From Helianthus annuus (lineage: Eukaryota; Streptophyta; Magnoliopsida; Asterales; Asteraceae): 64,000 nucleotides of DNA. Numbering within the stretch: position 1 is the stretch's first letter; the number at the start of each line of letters is the position of its first letter. The notes under the pieces are model-generated. The model was not told the DNA's origin. It made no database searches and worked only from the letters and a program-made list of their open reading frames with translations. Location: NCBI RefSeq assembly GCF_002127325.2, contig NC_035436.2, positions 30,415,978-30,479,977 of the forward strand, given 5' to 3'. The position numbers were made by a program, and so were the translations under genes. Positions 54,188 through 64,000 of the stretch are shown here, one piece after another.

Positions 54188-54737
54188 AGGGGAGGGGCAC
54201 TCTAGACTATTATTCTAGCCCCGATCAATCCAGTGATACCATGTCAAATTTGCTACAAATTATCCTATCACTATAAAACATTGGTGATGTCTACCCTAAC
54301 TAAGAATCATGGGCCCCACTCTTTTACTCCACCCACCAATCTCACACACCTTTAAACCTTAAACTTACTACAAGAATTTGGGGTGTTTGCCCACAAATAG
54401 CTTACCTACACATGTAAATATATGGGTAAATATATATACATTTTGGTACATGTGTTCGTAATTGTTGATGATTGATTTTTATGAATAAGTAACACTTAAT
54501 TTCAGTGGCGGAGCCAAAAATATTTTTTTATGGGGGCGGAAATTTTTCAAGGTCAGTTGTCTGTGCTAAATATTAAAAAACTTTTGACCCGATACGGATC
54601 AGATCAGGTCATATAAAAAAAGAATCAAACTAACTAAATTTCACATACATTATAAAAATACAGCAATCATAATTCAAAACACTTAATATTTTTGTGGAAC
54701 AATGATCTGAAAAGACTATCCCTAACATATCACCTTA
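54188..54737. other. Intergenic DNA with a lone hAT-type end
   Basis: No gene. CAGTGGCGGAGCCA at about 54505 is a common hAT terminal sequence, but no partner end was found. The rest is AT-rich. Confidence 0.45.
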
Positions 54738-55074
54738 GGGTGAAGGGGGTGCTCACCTAATAGGTGAGTCCCCTCTCTTACGTCAAACCAATCCCCGTGT
54801 GCCACGTCAAGTCCCCTCTTAAACTCCCCTAACACCCCAATTTGATGGCGCCACTCCCCTCTTAGGTGAATTGGTTTTTTTTTTTAAAAAAAAAAAAAAA
54901 AGGAAAGCTGTGATTGGACAAGGCCTCTCTCTCTCCTCCCTCTCTCCTCTCCTCTCTTCGGTAAGCCGCCACCCATTTCACTCCCCTCACCCACTCACCT
55001 AAGGGATGGCGGCGGTGTTCCCCTTAGGTGAATGGGGTCACCGATTACATTCCCCGCTTACACCCCGTATACCC
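54738..55074. mobile_element. Tourist-type MITE
   Basis: A 337-bp GC-rich element with TTA on both sides (54735-54737, 55075-55077). Its ends, GGGTGAAGGGGGTG and the complement of CACCCCGTATACCC, are imperfectly inverted. Contains a T/A homopolymer run and a CT-rich run. Size and target site resemble the MITEs at 1814 and 42733. Confidence 0.55.
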
Positions 55075-55077
55075 TTA

Positions 55078-55520
55078 TATAAACAACCATAGCAAAGTAA
55101 ATAAAATTCAAATTAGGGAGTTATTTCAGAAAACAAAATAAAAACCATAAAATATAAATCAACGTTAAACTTTGCTTTTTGATTCAACAACATTCTTGAG
55201 ATATTCTCTTAAGAATTTTTGTTAAAGCATCTATAATTGCTTCTGGTTTAAGTGGATAAATTATGTATATGTGTTCAAGTAGTCGAAAATATGTACTCGA
55301 CTTTCTTTTAAGTATTGGCGGCAATGTGTCAAGTTGACGTGCTTAGAGGACGAACTAGAACACAATCCATATAGTCACAAATTTTTAATTTTATAGGTTT
55401 AAGGAATATGTTTAGTTTTACCTTATTTTAAACTTGAATACTAAAAAATTGAATATATAGTTATTATATTTAATCATGCCACTATTGTTTTTGTTTATTT
55501 ATATTTTAAGGGTAAAGTTG
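55078..55520. other. AT-rich spacer, nothing recognised
   Basis: AT-rich DNA with no ORF of note between two miniature elements. Confidence 0.45.
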
Positions 55521-56068
55521 TACAAATAATCTTAACATACTAAACATATCAATTGAATGAAAACTCAAAAAGACAAGGTGGCATTTTAGTAATTATCAAT
55601 AACTATCAAAGTTACTCTACAAATACACCTAAAAAACCTAACCCCCTCCCAACCCCCAAAAACCTACCCCCCCCCCCCCCCAAAAAAAAAAAAAAAAAAA
55701 AAAAACTTAAAAAAAACCTAACCCCCCACCCCCCAAAAACCTAACACCCCACCCAAGCTAAAATACTAAAAACTAAACACCAAAAAACCTAAAAAAAATA
55801 AAAAAACACACAAATTATTTATTTTTTTTAACATTTTTTTATTAAAAAAATCGCTACTTTTAGTAGCAGAAAAAAAAATCTTTTTCTTTGCTAACAAAAT
55901 TTGCGATTTTTTAATAAAAAATGTTAAAAATTTGTGTTTTTTAGGTATTTTTTGTTGAGTTCACATTTGTATAGTAACTTTCATAGTTGGTGGTAATTAC
56001 AAAAATGTCACCTTGTCTTTTTGAGTTTTCCTTCAATTTGTATGTTTAGTATTTTAAGATTATTTGTA
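55521..56068. mobile_element. Foldback element related to type D by its core
   Basis: Long inverted arms of about 110 bp: TACAAATAATCTTAACATAC at the left faces AAGATTATTTGTA at the right, and ACTCAAAAAGACAAGGTG faces CACCTTGTCTTTTTGAGT. The interior has the C/A-rich CCTAACCCCC run and AAATCGCTACTTTTAGTAGC, as in type D, although the terminal arms are unrelated to type D. Confidence 0.8.
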
Positions 56069-56445
56069 TTTGATCTTTTGCCTATATTTTAAAGGTTGTT
56101 TAAGTTATAAACGAATGCATCTGGTTAGTTTTTTTTTTCTTTTGAAAGCCAAACCAAACTCTTTGTTTCACTCACTACAAAAAAAAGCCATCTAGTGGCA
56201 CACATTTTTAATGGCGTTTAGGTTTTGTGCCACTAATTTTTATTTTTAATGGCACTTTAGGTATTTAACACATACATTTAGTGACATTTAACTTTTATGT
56301 CACTAATCAAGGCTTTTAGTGGCATTTTGCATATGCCACCAAAATTTTCTATATGTTTTAATGGCACTTTGCCTGTATCACAAAAACTTTTAAACAACTA
56401 GTTTAAAATTTTCACGATTTCCCTCTTTAAAACCTATAAATTTCT

Positions 56446-56724
56446 TAGGGGTGAGCAAAAGGGAAAACCCGACCCGACCCGAGAACCGATTAAACATAAA
56501 ATACAGAACCGATTCACTACCCTAAATATAGGGTCGGTTCCGGTCATAGGTCCAAGTCAGGTTTCACCATGAAAAAAACCGAGAACCGACCCGACCCGAC
56601 CCTATTTTATATGAAAAATTGGAACCGATTTAAATACCTAGGTACTTGGGTTCGGGTCGGGTTGGGTATTTTTCGGTTCTGTTCTCGGTTATTTTCGGTC
56701 CGGACCTAAACTTGCTCACCCCTA
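56446..56724. mobile_element. hAT-type MITE with exact 8-bp duplication
   Basis: A 279-bp element, TAGGGGTGAGCAA to TTGCTCACCCCTA, flanked by AAATTTCT on both sides (56438-56445 and 56725-56732). The interior is GACCCGACCCGAGAACCG-type repeats on one arm and the complement on the other. It gives the clearest boundaries for the G-rich repeat type seen elsewhere in the window. Confidence 0.92.
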
Positions 56725-56989
56725 AAATTTCTCTAGAAATTTCTCTCTTTTACAAAAAAATCAATTTCCATCCCCAAATCATTTCATATTCCCGCTCAAT
56801 CCCTTAACCCCTTATCAATTTCCCTCTCATTCTCACCAAAAAAACAATTTCCCCCGCTCTAATTTTTCTCTCCAAAATCTCGTCCATTGCTGTTTGAATA
56901 CTACCAGTTCACTGCACCGACCAAAGACGATTGTGCTCCTATCTAATCCATCATAAATCTCTAATTTTAATTGCTGTGCTCCTTGTTTT

Positions 56990-58117
56990 CTTTCTAAATG
57001 TTGATGGATTTGTGTGCAATTTCTGTTTTGAGGTGCACTTTAGTGTCCAATCTCACAAAAACCGGGTTCAATTCACATATATACACCGCTACAGCCCTTA
57101 CAGACATGTACATGAAGTTTAAACATCAGTTTCTATATAGTGCACTCAAGGTGTTCGACGAAATTACTGAACCAAATACCACTTCAATTAACGTTGTTAT
57201 TTTTGGGTTTTGTCAGAATGGGTGTTACAAGAAGGCTTTTGAGGTTTTTAAACGGTTTAGCGAGTTTAAAGTTAGGCCCGATTCGGTTACAGTTGCTAAC
57301 TTGTTGACGGGTTGTGACGTTTCAGTTAAAGATGGCCAGCAGGTTCATTGCTGGGCTGTTAAGATTGGCGTTGAAACTGATATTTATGTAGCAACCTCAC
57401 TTGTTACAAGGTACTTTAACTGCAAACAGCCTCTAACTGCATCGGTTGTTTTTAAACGAATTGGTCGAAAAAAACTGTAGCTTGCTGTAACGTGTATGTT
57501 ACTGGTTTGTTGCAGAATCGGATTGTTGAACCTGTGTTTAAAGTATTTAAACAAATGCTGCAACGATCAGCCCACGACGCGAATACTGTCAAGTTTGTTT
57601 CTGTGTTATCTGCTTGTTCGGGTAGAACAAGAATTTTAAATTCGGGGTGCAAGTTCACAGGCTTCTCGTGAAAGTCGATTTAGTACTCAATTTGTTAGTC
57701 GGAACTGCGCTTTTGGACATGTATTCGAAAGGTGGATATTGGTATCGGGCTTATGATGTGTTTAAAGAGCTCGCAAAATCAGGAGTTTAATCACATGGAA
57801 TTCAATGATATCCGGGATGATGCTAAACGGCGAAAGCGAAAGCACTATCGGTTTGTGCATGATGTTAGAATCTAACGGGCTTAAACCGGATGAAGCGTTC
57901 TTGATCTTTAGAAAAATGCAGTCGACTGGAGAACCCGTGAGTACGAAATCATTAACTAGTTTGTTATCGGCTTGTGCGTCTGTATCGTCATTAGCAAGTG
58001 GAAAAGAGATCCATGGTTATGTTATTAGAACAAATATGAATAACGATGACATTCTTGCCACTGCGGTTATTAATATGTACATGAAATGTGGGCGTTCGTC
58101 ATGGGCGTTTTCGGTAT
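56990..58117 (+). pseudogene. Captured PPR protein fragment
   Basis: Several PPR motifs of the PLS type: HIYTATALTDMYMK, ALKVFDEITEPNTTSIN, PDSVTVANLLTGCDV, GQQVHCWAVKIGVETDIYV, then in other frames LVGTALLDMYSKGG, WNSMISGMMLNGESES, SLLSACASVSSLASGKEIHG and VINMYMKCGRSSWAF. The order and wording match one plant PPR gene (Arabidopsis At2g02750-like). PPR proteins bind organelle RNA. A TAG at 57478 and two or more shifts break it, and it stops at 58117 where a hAT-like end begins. It sits in the CACTA element. Confidence 0.82.
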
Positions 58118-59200
58118 TCAGGGCCGGCCCATGGGCCAGTAAAGTCAAGCTAGGGCTTTAGGCCCCCAATTTATATAGCCTCCATAAAAAAAATTACATA
58201 GGGTGTCTGCGGTTTGGGCTAAAAAGGGTGAGCTTAAGAGGAATTAGTTGGGCTGCGTAGTCTGGACATATGCAATGAGCGGACATTAGCAGCAACGCAT
58301 TAATTCAAATACGGTTTGCAGTGCCTTTTTGATAAAAACGAGCAGACAGAAGCTAAAGGTAATCACGCAATCAATATCGAAATAGAAATCCAAGTTGTTC
58401 GGTTTTGATTAGCAGTTTGGGTCAATCAAATTCGTCAATAGAAGTTGTTTTGTTGTGCTTTGCAATCATAATCGTCAACGAAAGCTTTTCTGTTCGAAGG
58501 TACACTGTTATGCACTTATGCTTTTCTGTTTCATAATCTTTTTTTTGTATTTTCCGATTATTTTGTTTGACATTAATCACTTTTTTGTTTGATAATCCAG
58601 GCCTGTTGACAATCGGTTTTGACTGCCGATTTCGTAGAGAAGTAGTTAAGACTTAAAGGTACACTATTATGTATTTTTTTCATCCAAAATTCTAGCTAAA
58701 GTAATTTGCAGTTGTACATATGTTGTTGTCCACAAATATTTCATGCTCATTTTGACTTTGTTTAGATTGTAGTTGAAACCCAAATGCACATGCTATTCAT
58801 AGATAACATTATCTTTTTCTTTTGACCTAGGAAGCATAATATATTACAATTTATTTTGATGCTCGAGTTATGATATTTATGTAACTGGCTAAGGTCCGTT
58901 TCTTTTTGAGCCGCATTTGGGTGAAAAATTACAAACTTATAGTTTTGTTTTCTGGAAAAGAAGTAGAAGTTTTAAGTCTTTACGTTCCAAACCAGTATGC
59001 AGGCTTTTTTTAATATGCTCTTTTCCAAGTTATGAGTTTTTTTATGCACTATTAACATGAGTCTTTTTTTTTGTCAACACCTTGCTTAAGTTTACTTTCT
59101 AAAAAATGTTTCAATTTGTTATTTTGTTATTGAATTAACATTTCCAGGAACACAAATGTTCTCTAGTGTATGAACAGGGCCGGCCCTAGGGGTGGGCGAG
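58118..59200 (+). mobile_element. hAT-like sequence between two CAGGGCCGGCCC ends
   Basis: CAGGGCCGGCCCATGGGCCA at 58118 and CAGGGCCGGCCCTAGGGGTG at about 59175 are hAT-type terminal sequences. The first cuts the PPR fragment. I find no matching inverted right end or 8-bp duplication, and no ORF in between. Confidence 0.45.
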
Positions 59201-60594
59201 CCGCACCCCCGGCCGAGGTCCATTTTTCCAAGGGACAATTTTTTTTTTTTTTCTATATAACCAAGCATTGAGTGAAACTATACATAAATTTTAAGTGATC
59301 GCTAAAGCCAAAGTAACTGAGTGTTCCAGTGGGTAGGTCTTTTATTTTAGTTATTAAACTGATAAGGTCCCGCGTTCCAAATCTGTCTTCTGTCCATTTT
59401 TTGCTTTTTTGTTTGGTTAAACGTTGTCTAAGTGCATTGTGATTTGTGAATAGAAGTTCTAATATTACTTTCCTTTAATTTTTAGTACACATAAATATGG
59501 AGTAATTAATAAACCAAGTTCCATTGCATTGGGATTTGGGAATAAAAGTCCAACTAGGTCCCTTACATTTTTACATGTGCTTTTTTATTTGGTTTTATGT
59601 GCCTTAGTTGGGTTTAGGTTGCTCTTTGTCCTTGGTTTTTAAGGGTGTTTCTGTTCTGGGTTGTTGCAACCAGTGCCTTACTAGTTTGCCTCTATGTACT
59701 TGTTTTTGTTTTTTATATGCATGGAAGTTAGTCTTGGTTGGGGAAAAAAACCTTAACGAAAATCTTTAAAAAGGTAATCAAGAATAAAATCAAACACCGA
59801 TGAGTTGGCTTTTAATCCAATGGCTGCATCATAATATGATTTTAAGTTCTTTTCGGTTGGCTCCAGCCAAATCATATAAGTTAAAAATGATAGTACGTTT
59901 GCTCGATATAGGTTGAAATTAAAGACGTTTTTGTTCATAAATTATTTGAGTTGATTGCATTAAGCAAATGGTGATTTTTGAATCCGTTCGGCGTGTTTGG
60001 TATGTATGTGGCTGTACGCTTTATGAATTAGTGCACGCGGATGAATTTTACGGCTTTGAGTTGATGGCGGATCATGTCGACAGCAACTCAATTTTCTTTG
60101 CGGCTGAGTTTAGTTATATTGATAGCATTTGTAGGTTAGATCTCTAAGTATCAGAGAAATGTTGCAATTTGTTTTTATAATAATCAGATAGGTTTGAAAT
60201 TTAGAATGTTTCTGATCTTCAGTGTATAAAAGTTTTAGTCTTTATAAGCATCCTGCTTGAGGGGAAGCCGCTGATGCGTAATTTGAATTGAGTTTTAAAG
60301 GAAAAACTGGGAAAAGAGTTACCTTGCTAGGTTAGGGCTCTACTCTGCATCTTGTTTTTCATTACTTCATTTACATAGTTCCCATGCATTCACTGGAAAA
60401 GTAGACACTTTACTTTTTGTTTAAGGGTGTGCAATACGTATTGCAAGCACTGTGTTTGCATGTCGAAACACTTGTTATGAACCAATCTATGTGCGAGTGT
60501 ATAGTTCAACATCTGGTAGATTGTTTGTTTACATAAACAACTTTTCGGCTGGCCTTTAGGGATGAGTACAAAATCTATACAATTTTAGTGTCTT
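59200..60594. other. CACTA-2 interior, no gene recognised
   Basis: Mostly AT-rich. Two short coding-looking stretches exist (59753-59938 minus and about 59970-60146 plus, reading VRRVWYVCGCTLYELVHADE), but I do not recognise them. They may be further captured exons. Confidence 0.35.
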
Positions 60595-60801
60595 AATTTT
60601 TCTTTTAACCACTGGGTGTCAGCCCAGTGGCCACCACACCCCGAAAACACCGTGGGGACTCTGGTTCGACTCCGGTCGCTTGCGTAACCCGCACCTGATG
60701 TCCACTCGGCTGGGGGACTCACCGCCAGGCAGCTATGTGGTGTGCTAGCCTGTGGAGTTGGAATACTCCAGTGGTTAATGGTACCACACAACTACCATTT
60801 T
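60595..60801 (+). mobile_element. tRNA-derived SINE
   Basis: About 205 bp with a perfect pol III B box GGTTCGACTCC near 60662 and an A-box-like stretch (GTCAGCCCAGTGG near 60618). It ends in a T-rich tail. Flanking duplications TTTTAGTGTCTT lie at 60583-60594 and 60802-60813. Confidence 0.75.
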
Positions 60802-60973
60802 TTTTAGTGTCTTGAAAAATTTCAGCATAATGTATGGTGTTATAGACACCATAACTATAATCAAACACTTTATTAATTCACCTTTTTACTGGGCTAGGGG
60901 TGTCATACGACCAATTTCTAGTCGTGTCTTACTTTTGAGTTGCATAACTTGGAAGCTAAAACCCATTTTCTAG

Positions 60974-61156
60974 TTTGTTTTAATCGATGAAGTTGAAAGC
61001 CTAGCTGCAGCAAGAAAAGCAGCTATATCTGGTTCAGAACCTTCAGATTCTATAAGGGGTATCAGGTGGTAAATGCTCTTCTGACCCAGATGGACAAGTT
61101 GAAATCCGCACCAAATGTGATTATTCTGACCACATCGAACATAACAACTGTTATTG
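60974..61156 (+). pseudogene. Captured exon of PCH2/TRIP13 AAA+ ATPase
   Basis: After an acceptor-like TTTTCTAG it reads [20 protein letters not shown] (Walker B LIDEVE), then SEPSDSIR, a small insertion that creates a stop near 61080, then [20 protein letters not shown] and TSNIT, ending at a GT donor. This is the pachytene checkpoint protein 2/TRIP13 family, which remodels HORMA-domain proteins in meiosis. Only one exon (about 60 residues) is present. Confidence 0.82.
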
Positions 61157-61382
61157 GTAGGTTTTACTTTTTCTAAGAAGTAAAATGCCATTTTCGTCCC
61201 TGGGGTTTGGTTACTTTTGCGACTTTCGTCTAAAGGTTTGTTTTTCCGCTTCTGAATCCAAAAGGTTGAAATTTAGCCATTTTCATCCAACTCGTTAACT
61301 CACTAATATAATTAAGTTGCTTTTTGTTTGTAATAAGCTTGTTTACACGTCTTTGTTTCTTTTTTTTTTTTTTTTTCGCTAG

Positions 61383-61662
61383 GCTCGAGCAGTGCACAAT
61401 TCAGTTGTTGAACTACGAAATATATGCAATCATCCTTACATCAGCCAGCTACATAATGAAGAGGTTGTTCTTCTCTTTCTTTCTGTTATAACTGATAGGA
61501 CTTCTTATTGGTGCCATTATTTGTTGCTTACTGAAGAGATTTTGTGTTATTTAGGTTCATGAACACGTTCCCAAGCATTATCTTCCAAATATTATAAGGT
61601 TTTGTGGGAAGCTTGAGATGTTAGATCGGCTACTGCCCAAGCTTAAAGCCACTGATCATCGG
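61383..61662 (+). pseudogene. Captured two-exon fragment of a SYD-like SNF2 remodeller
   Basis: Exon 61383-61463 (ARAVHNSVVELRNICNHPYI) and exon 61555-61662 (VHEHVPKHYLPNIIRFCGKL, EMLDRLLPKLKATDHR) are separated by a 91-bp GT-AG intron, and both are flanked by good outer splice signals. The sequence matches the region between the two helicase lobes of the plant SWI/SNF ATPase SPLAYED. The coding phase is unbroken through both exons, unusual for old debris. Confidence 0.82.
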
Positions 61663-61781
61663 GTATAATATTCCAACCTTGGTCAGTACGCAAATCCGAT
61701 TGGTTTTAGGTTACATTATGAATCTATTCAGGACTGAGTTACTGGTTTATAACCAAGTATGTGCATTTGTATTTTTATCAG

Positions 61782-61897
61782 GTAATGTACGTACCGGTGA
61801 GATATCTGAATGGGATTCCAGGTGCAACATCACTAGTTATATGTTTGACAGGATTTCAATGTAAAGATCAAAAGGACATTATGGTGATGTCAGAGAA
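61782..61897 (+). pseudogene. Captured exon of a BRCT-domain protein
   Basis: Between an acceptor (TTTTTATCAG) and a donor (GTAAGT at 61898) the frame reads VMYVPVRYLNGIPGATSLVI, then CLTGFQCKDQKDIM. This resembles the start of the BRCT region in plant proteins like Arabidopsis At4g02110, a nuclear DNA-repair-type scaffold. Identification rests on about 38 residues, so it is less sure than its neighbours. Confidence 0.58.
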
Positions 61898-61899
61898 GT

Positions 61900-62390
61900 A
61901 AGTTTGCCTTTTATTAAATGCTCTTACATCTTTGATAGCTATGGTTATCAGATCTAATCAATTTAACATGAATTGTGAAATTTCAAGTTGAGTATAGTCA
62001 GTTGGCTGATGTAGCGACAATAAGTAGTAAGTGCTGGAAACTATGAAGTGCAAGTATGACTACTAAGAAAACGTTAACACGATGATTATTTAACTCGCAT
62101 AAAGATTGTGAAAGAGATTCATGAACATAGTGAAGTTTTGAGTTTTTATTCATACACTTGTTAGTTTATTTGGGTTATATGTCTAATCATTAAACTTAAA
62201 CTTAGATCGACACTTATTAGACATTTGGAATCTTTGGAAGATTGATTGAACTTTTAATTGAAGTGATTATTTTATGATTTCTACATTTTACAATTTTGTT
62301 TTTATTTTTTAATGTAAATAAATGATAATTGTAATTAATTAAAATTAATATGATAAACGTCAATGACATCTAATTTGATGTGATTTTTGT
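61900..62390. other. AT-rich CACTA-2 interior, nothing recognised
   Basis: No ORF or repeat of note before the right subterminal repeats begin near 62395. Confidence 0.4.
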
Positions 62391-62876
62391 GGCAAAAAAT
62401 ATGTGCCACTAAAAGCTCAAAAGTTTGTACTGGCAGATAAAAAAGTGCCACTAAAAGCCTAAAAACTTTGTGCGACACATTGAAAAAGTGCCACTAAATG
62501 GCTTTAGCGTCTGCGCTTCTTGTGGTACTTTTTTTGTGTGCCGCCCATTCTCACATGGTTCTTTAGTGGCACTTTCTTGTTTTTCTGTGGCACTTTTTGC
62601 ATGCCACTAGATGGCATTTTTTGTAGTGAATATTGTATGCAAGTTGCAGTGCACATTACACACTGAGAGTGCGCCATTGAGAAGAAAACAAGATACAATA
62701 AAACTAAAATACAACGGACTTCAACCTATATCTAATTAGTTAACAAGTATAAACAAAGAGGTGGTAAAATCTGCACATTCATTAACATTGTAGAGGTTTT
62801 AAATTATTTTAGAAAGATAGGGGCTTCTTTTGTAAAAGTAAAACTGAAAGCATTAAGCTAAAAGAACTTATGATGT

Positions 62877-63588
62877 TGTTGGCTCATGTGAGTCCCACCT
62901 TAAGAGCAGATGATTGAAAGCCAAAATAATTCTGCAAACATTTGATCAGGCAATAACAGTACTTGAATACATTCTTCCTTCAATGGCAAGTCATCAAACA
63001 ACTGCTACTTCTAAGGTCTGCTACAAAGCTAAAGTCTGATGGTTTATAAAGTCTGCTAGAGTTAAACCGCTAATGAAGACTAAAGGTCTGCTGGAATCAA
63101 AGGTCTAATCATCATTTGAAGAAGGTCTGCTAAAGCTTCAACAGAGGATATAGCTCATCAGAGGATTGGGTCATCAGAGTTTTTAATCAGTGTTTTGTAA
63201 TGTAACAGTGTTTAGTCATAGCAGAGGTTAGGAGTTGTTATAGTTGTTAGATGTCATTGTCTAGGTGACATCAGCAAAGATTCCACAGTGGTTTGATTTG
63301 TACTATAAATAGAATAGTGCATTTACTGTTCTATTAGGATCACTTCACACACTTGCATTTTGTACGAACAAATTGAGTCATCTAAGGCTGAGGGGGAGAG
63401 TTGTGTCCATGCATACGTGAATCATTATGTATTCAATCATTCAGTATAAAGTATTCATGATGAAAACAAATCTTCCATTGTTTGTGTTTTAAAGTTTACT
63501 ATCATTTCGCTGCACTATTTCTATATTTATTATCATCATCCATTGGTTATCTTAAAATACACAAACAATTCAAACTCAGATCCTAACA
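62877..63588 (+). repeat. 5' LTR of a further Copia-type element
   Basis: Starts TGTTGGCTCATGTGAGTCCC and ends GATCCTAACA, about 712 bp. It has a TATA box, TATAAATA, at 63304-63311. It is immediately followed by a primer-binding site. An alternative start is three bases upstream (62874). The rest of the element lies beyond the window. Confidence 0.75.
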
Positions 63589-63590
63589 AT

Positions 63591-63602
63591 TGGTATCAGA
63601 GC
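63591..63602 (+). promoter_or_regulatory. Primer-binding site of the right-edge retroelement
   Basis: TGGTATCAGAGC, complementary to initiator methionine tRNA, two bases after the LTR end. Confidence 0.88.
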
Positions 63603-63743
63603 ATAAGTCAATCAAATTCGATTTAATAATCAATTTTATATAAAAGATCTGCTCCATTCATTGATATCGTTTGTTCGTAGTACAGCTGTAATACTTGATG
63701 CCCTTTAATCTTTTAATCTTCTAAATGGTTTGATTTTCTTTTG

Positions 63744-64000
63744 TAGAGGTGGCAATTTCGACTCATACTGGGTTGATGTGGGTTATGTTTTAAAATAGCT
63801 TAAAGGGAAACCAACAAAGTTGTCCAAACTTGTCTTTTAATCAAACAAATCCTGTTATATTGAGATAGTACATATAACTTTGTAAGCATTTTTCATGTGC
63901 TAATTAATTGCTAAAAAATAATTAAAATATTGGACAATGATCCGGGTCAACTGAACCTGACCTAAATGTAATATTGGCTTTAGTCAGGTGTTCTACATAC
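63744..64000 (+). mobile_element. hAT-type MITE, left part only
   Basis: Begins TAGAGGTGGCAATTTCGACT and continues with GGGTT/GGGTCAA phrases to the window edge, like the MITEs at 2380 and 56446. It interrupts the leader or gag of the right-edge retroelement. Confidence 0.5.

Larger units (their letters stand above)
56173..62628. mobile_element. Pack-CACTA element 2 carrying four host-gene fragments
   Basis: A 6456-bp element. The left end CACTACAAAAAAAAGCCATC, then TAGTGGC, faces the right end GCCACTAGATGGC and TTTTTTGTAGTG at 62628. Flanks are ACT (56170-56172) and AAT (62629-62631), an imperfect 3-bp duplication. Subterminal GTGCCACTAAAA-type units occur at both ends (56190-56370 and 62395-62600). 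No transposase is seen. The interior carries PPR, PCH2/TRIP13, SYD-like and BRCT-protein fragments, all plus strand, plus a hAT MITE, hAT-like ends and a SINE. Confidence 0.85.

Noticed and set aside
55553..55744. 63-codon proline/lysine ORF
   Set aside because: It translates poly-C and poly-A runs inside the foldback element.
60600..60800. Possible functional tRNA gene
   Set aside because: A and B boxes are present, but there is no cloverleaf I can fold, and the flanking duplications and T-rich tail fit a SINE.

Overview
The window is plant nuclear DNA, almost certainly from a eudicot. It holds a leucine-rich-repeat receptor kinase with a plant-type intron, Copia/Gypsy/CACTA/hAT/Harbinger elements, and many fragments of plant genes. 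The mix of miniature elements hints at the daisy family (Asteraceae), but that is an impression, not a proof. Only one transposable element has long, unbroken reading frames. I see no host gene that is clearly intact.

Layout. 1-1675: truncated LRR receptor-kinase copy, minus strand, running off the left edge. 1814-2129: small Harbinger-type MITE. 2380-20846: a four-level nest. An hAT-type MITE holds a 17.8-kb Copia element (2755-20593, direct repeat GTAAT), whose polymerase region is split by a CACTA element (6212-11128, TAT) and by an antisense Gypsy element (11501-19732, GTGAT). The CACTA element carries fragments of four host genes (MED33-like, TIC100-like, lipid-transfer protein, phosphoglycerate mutase), all on the minus strand. 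20855-28125: a decayed FAR1/MULE-transposase-like gene, interrupted by a solo LTR, in DNA peppered with the motif ATGGCGTTTT. 28125-31447: tandemly duplicated cluster of foldback MITEs set in TA microsatellites, with a third partial copy at 33808-34630. 31448-35100: fragments of a nodulin-like MFS transporter and an apyrase among repeats. 35100-38478: mostly uninformative intergenic DNA.

38479-41870: a second, nearly complete LRR receptor kinase (non-RD, subfamily XII/Xa21-EFR type), broken by two frameshifts. The two kinase copies are evidently a local duplication separated by transposons. 42965-54078: an 11.1-kb Sirevirus-like Copia element, minus strand, direct repeat AATAC, almost identical LTRs and two intact ORFs (1284-aa gag, 1147-aa pol). 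It sits inside an older MITE. 54188-56172: MITEs and a foldback element. 56173-62628: a second gene-carrying CACTA element, with PPR, PCH2/TRIP13, SYD-type SNF2 and BRCT-protein fragments, all on the plus strand. 62877-64000: start of another Copia-type element, cut by the window edge.

How it works together: there is no pathway here. The region reads as a decaying receptor-kinase cluster invaded repeatedly by transposons. Its main points of interest are the two multi-gene CACTA elements, the young Sirevirus with its unusual gag/pol arrangement and repeat-rich control regions, and the motif array around the FAR1-like gene.
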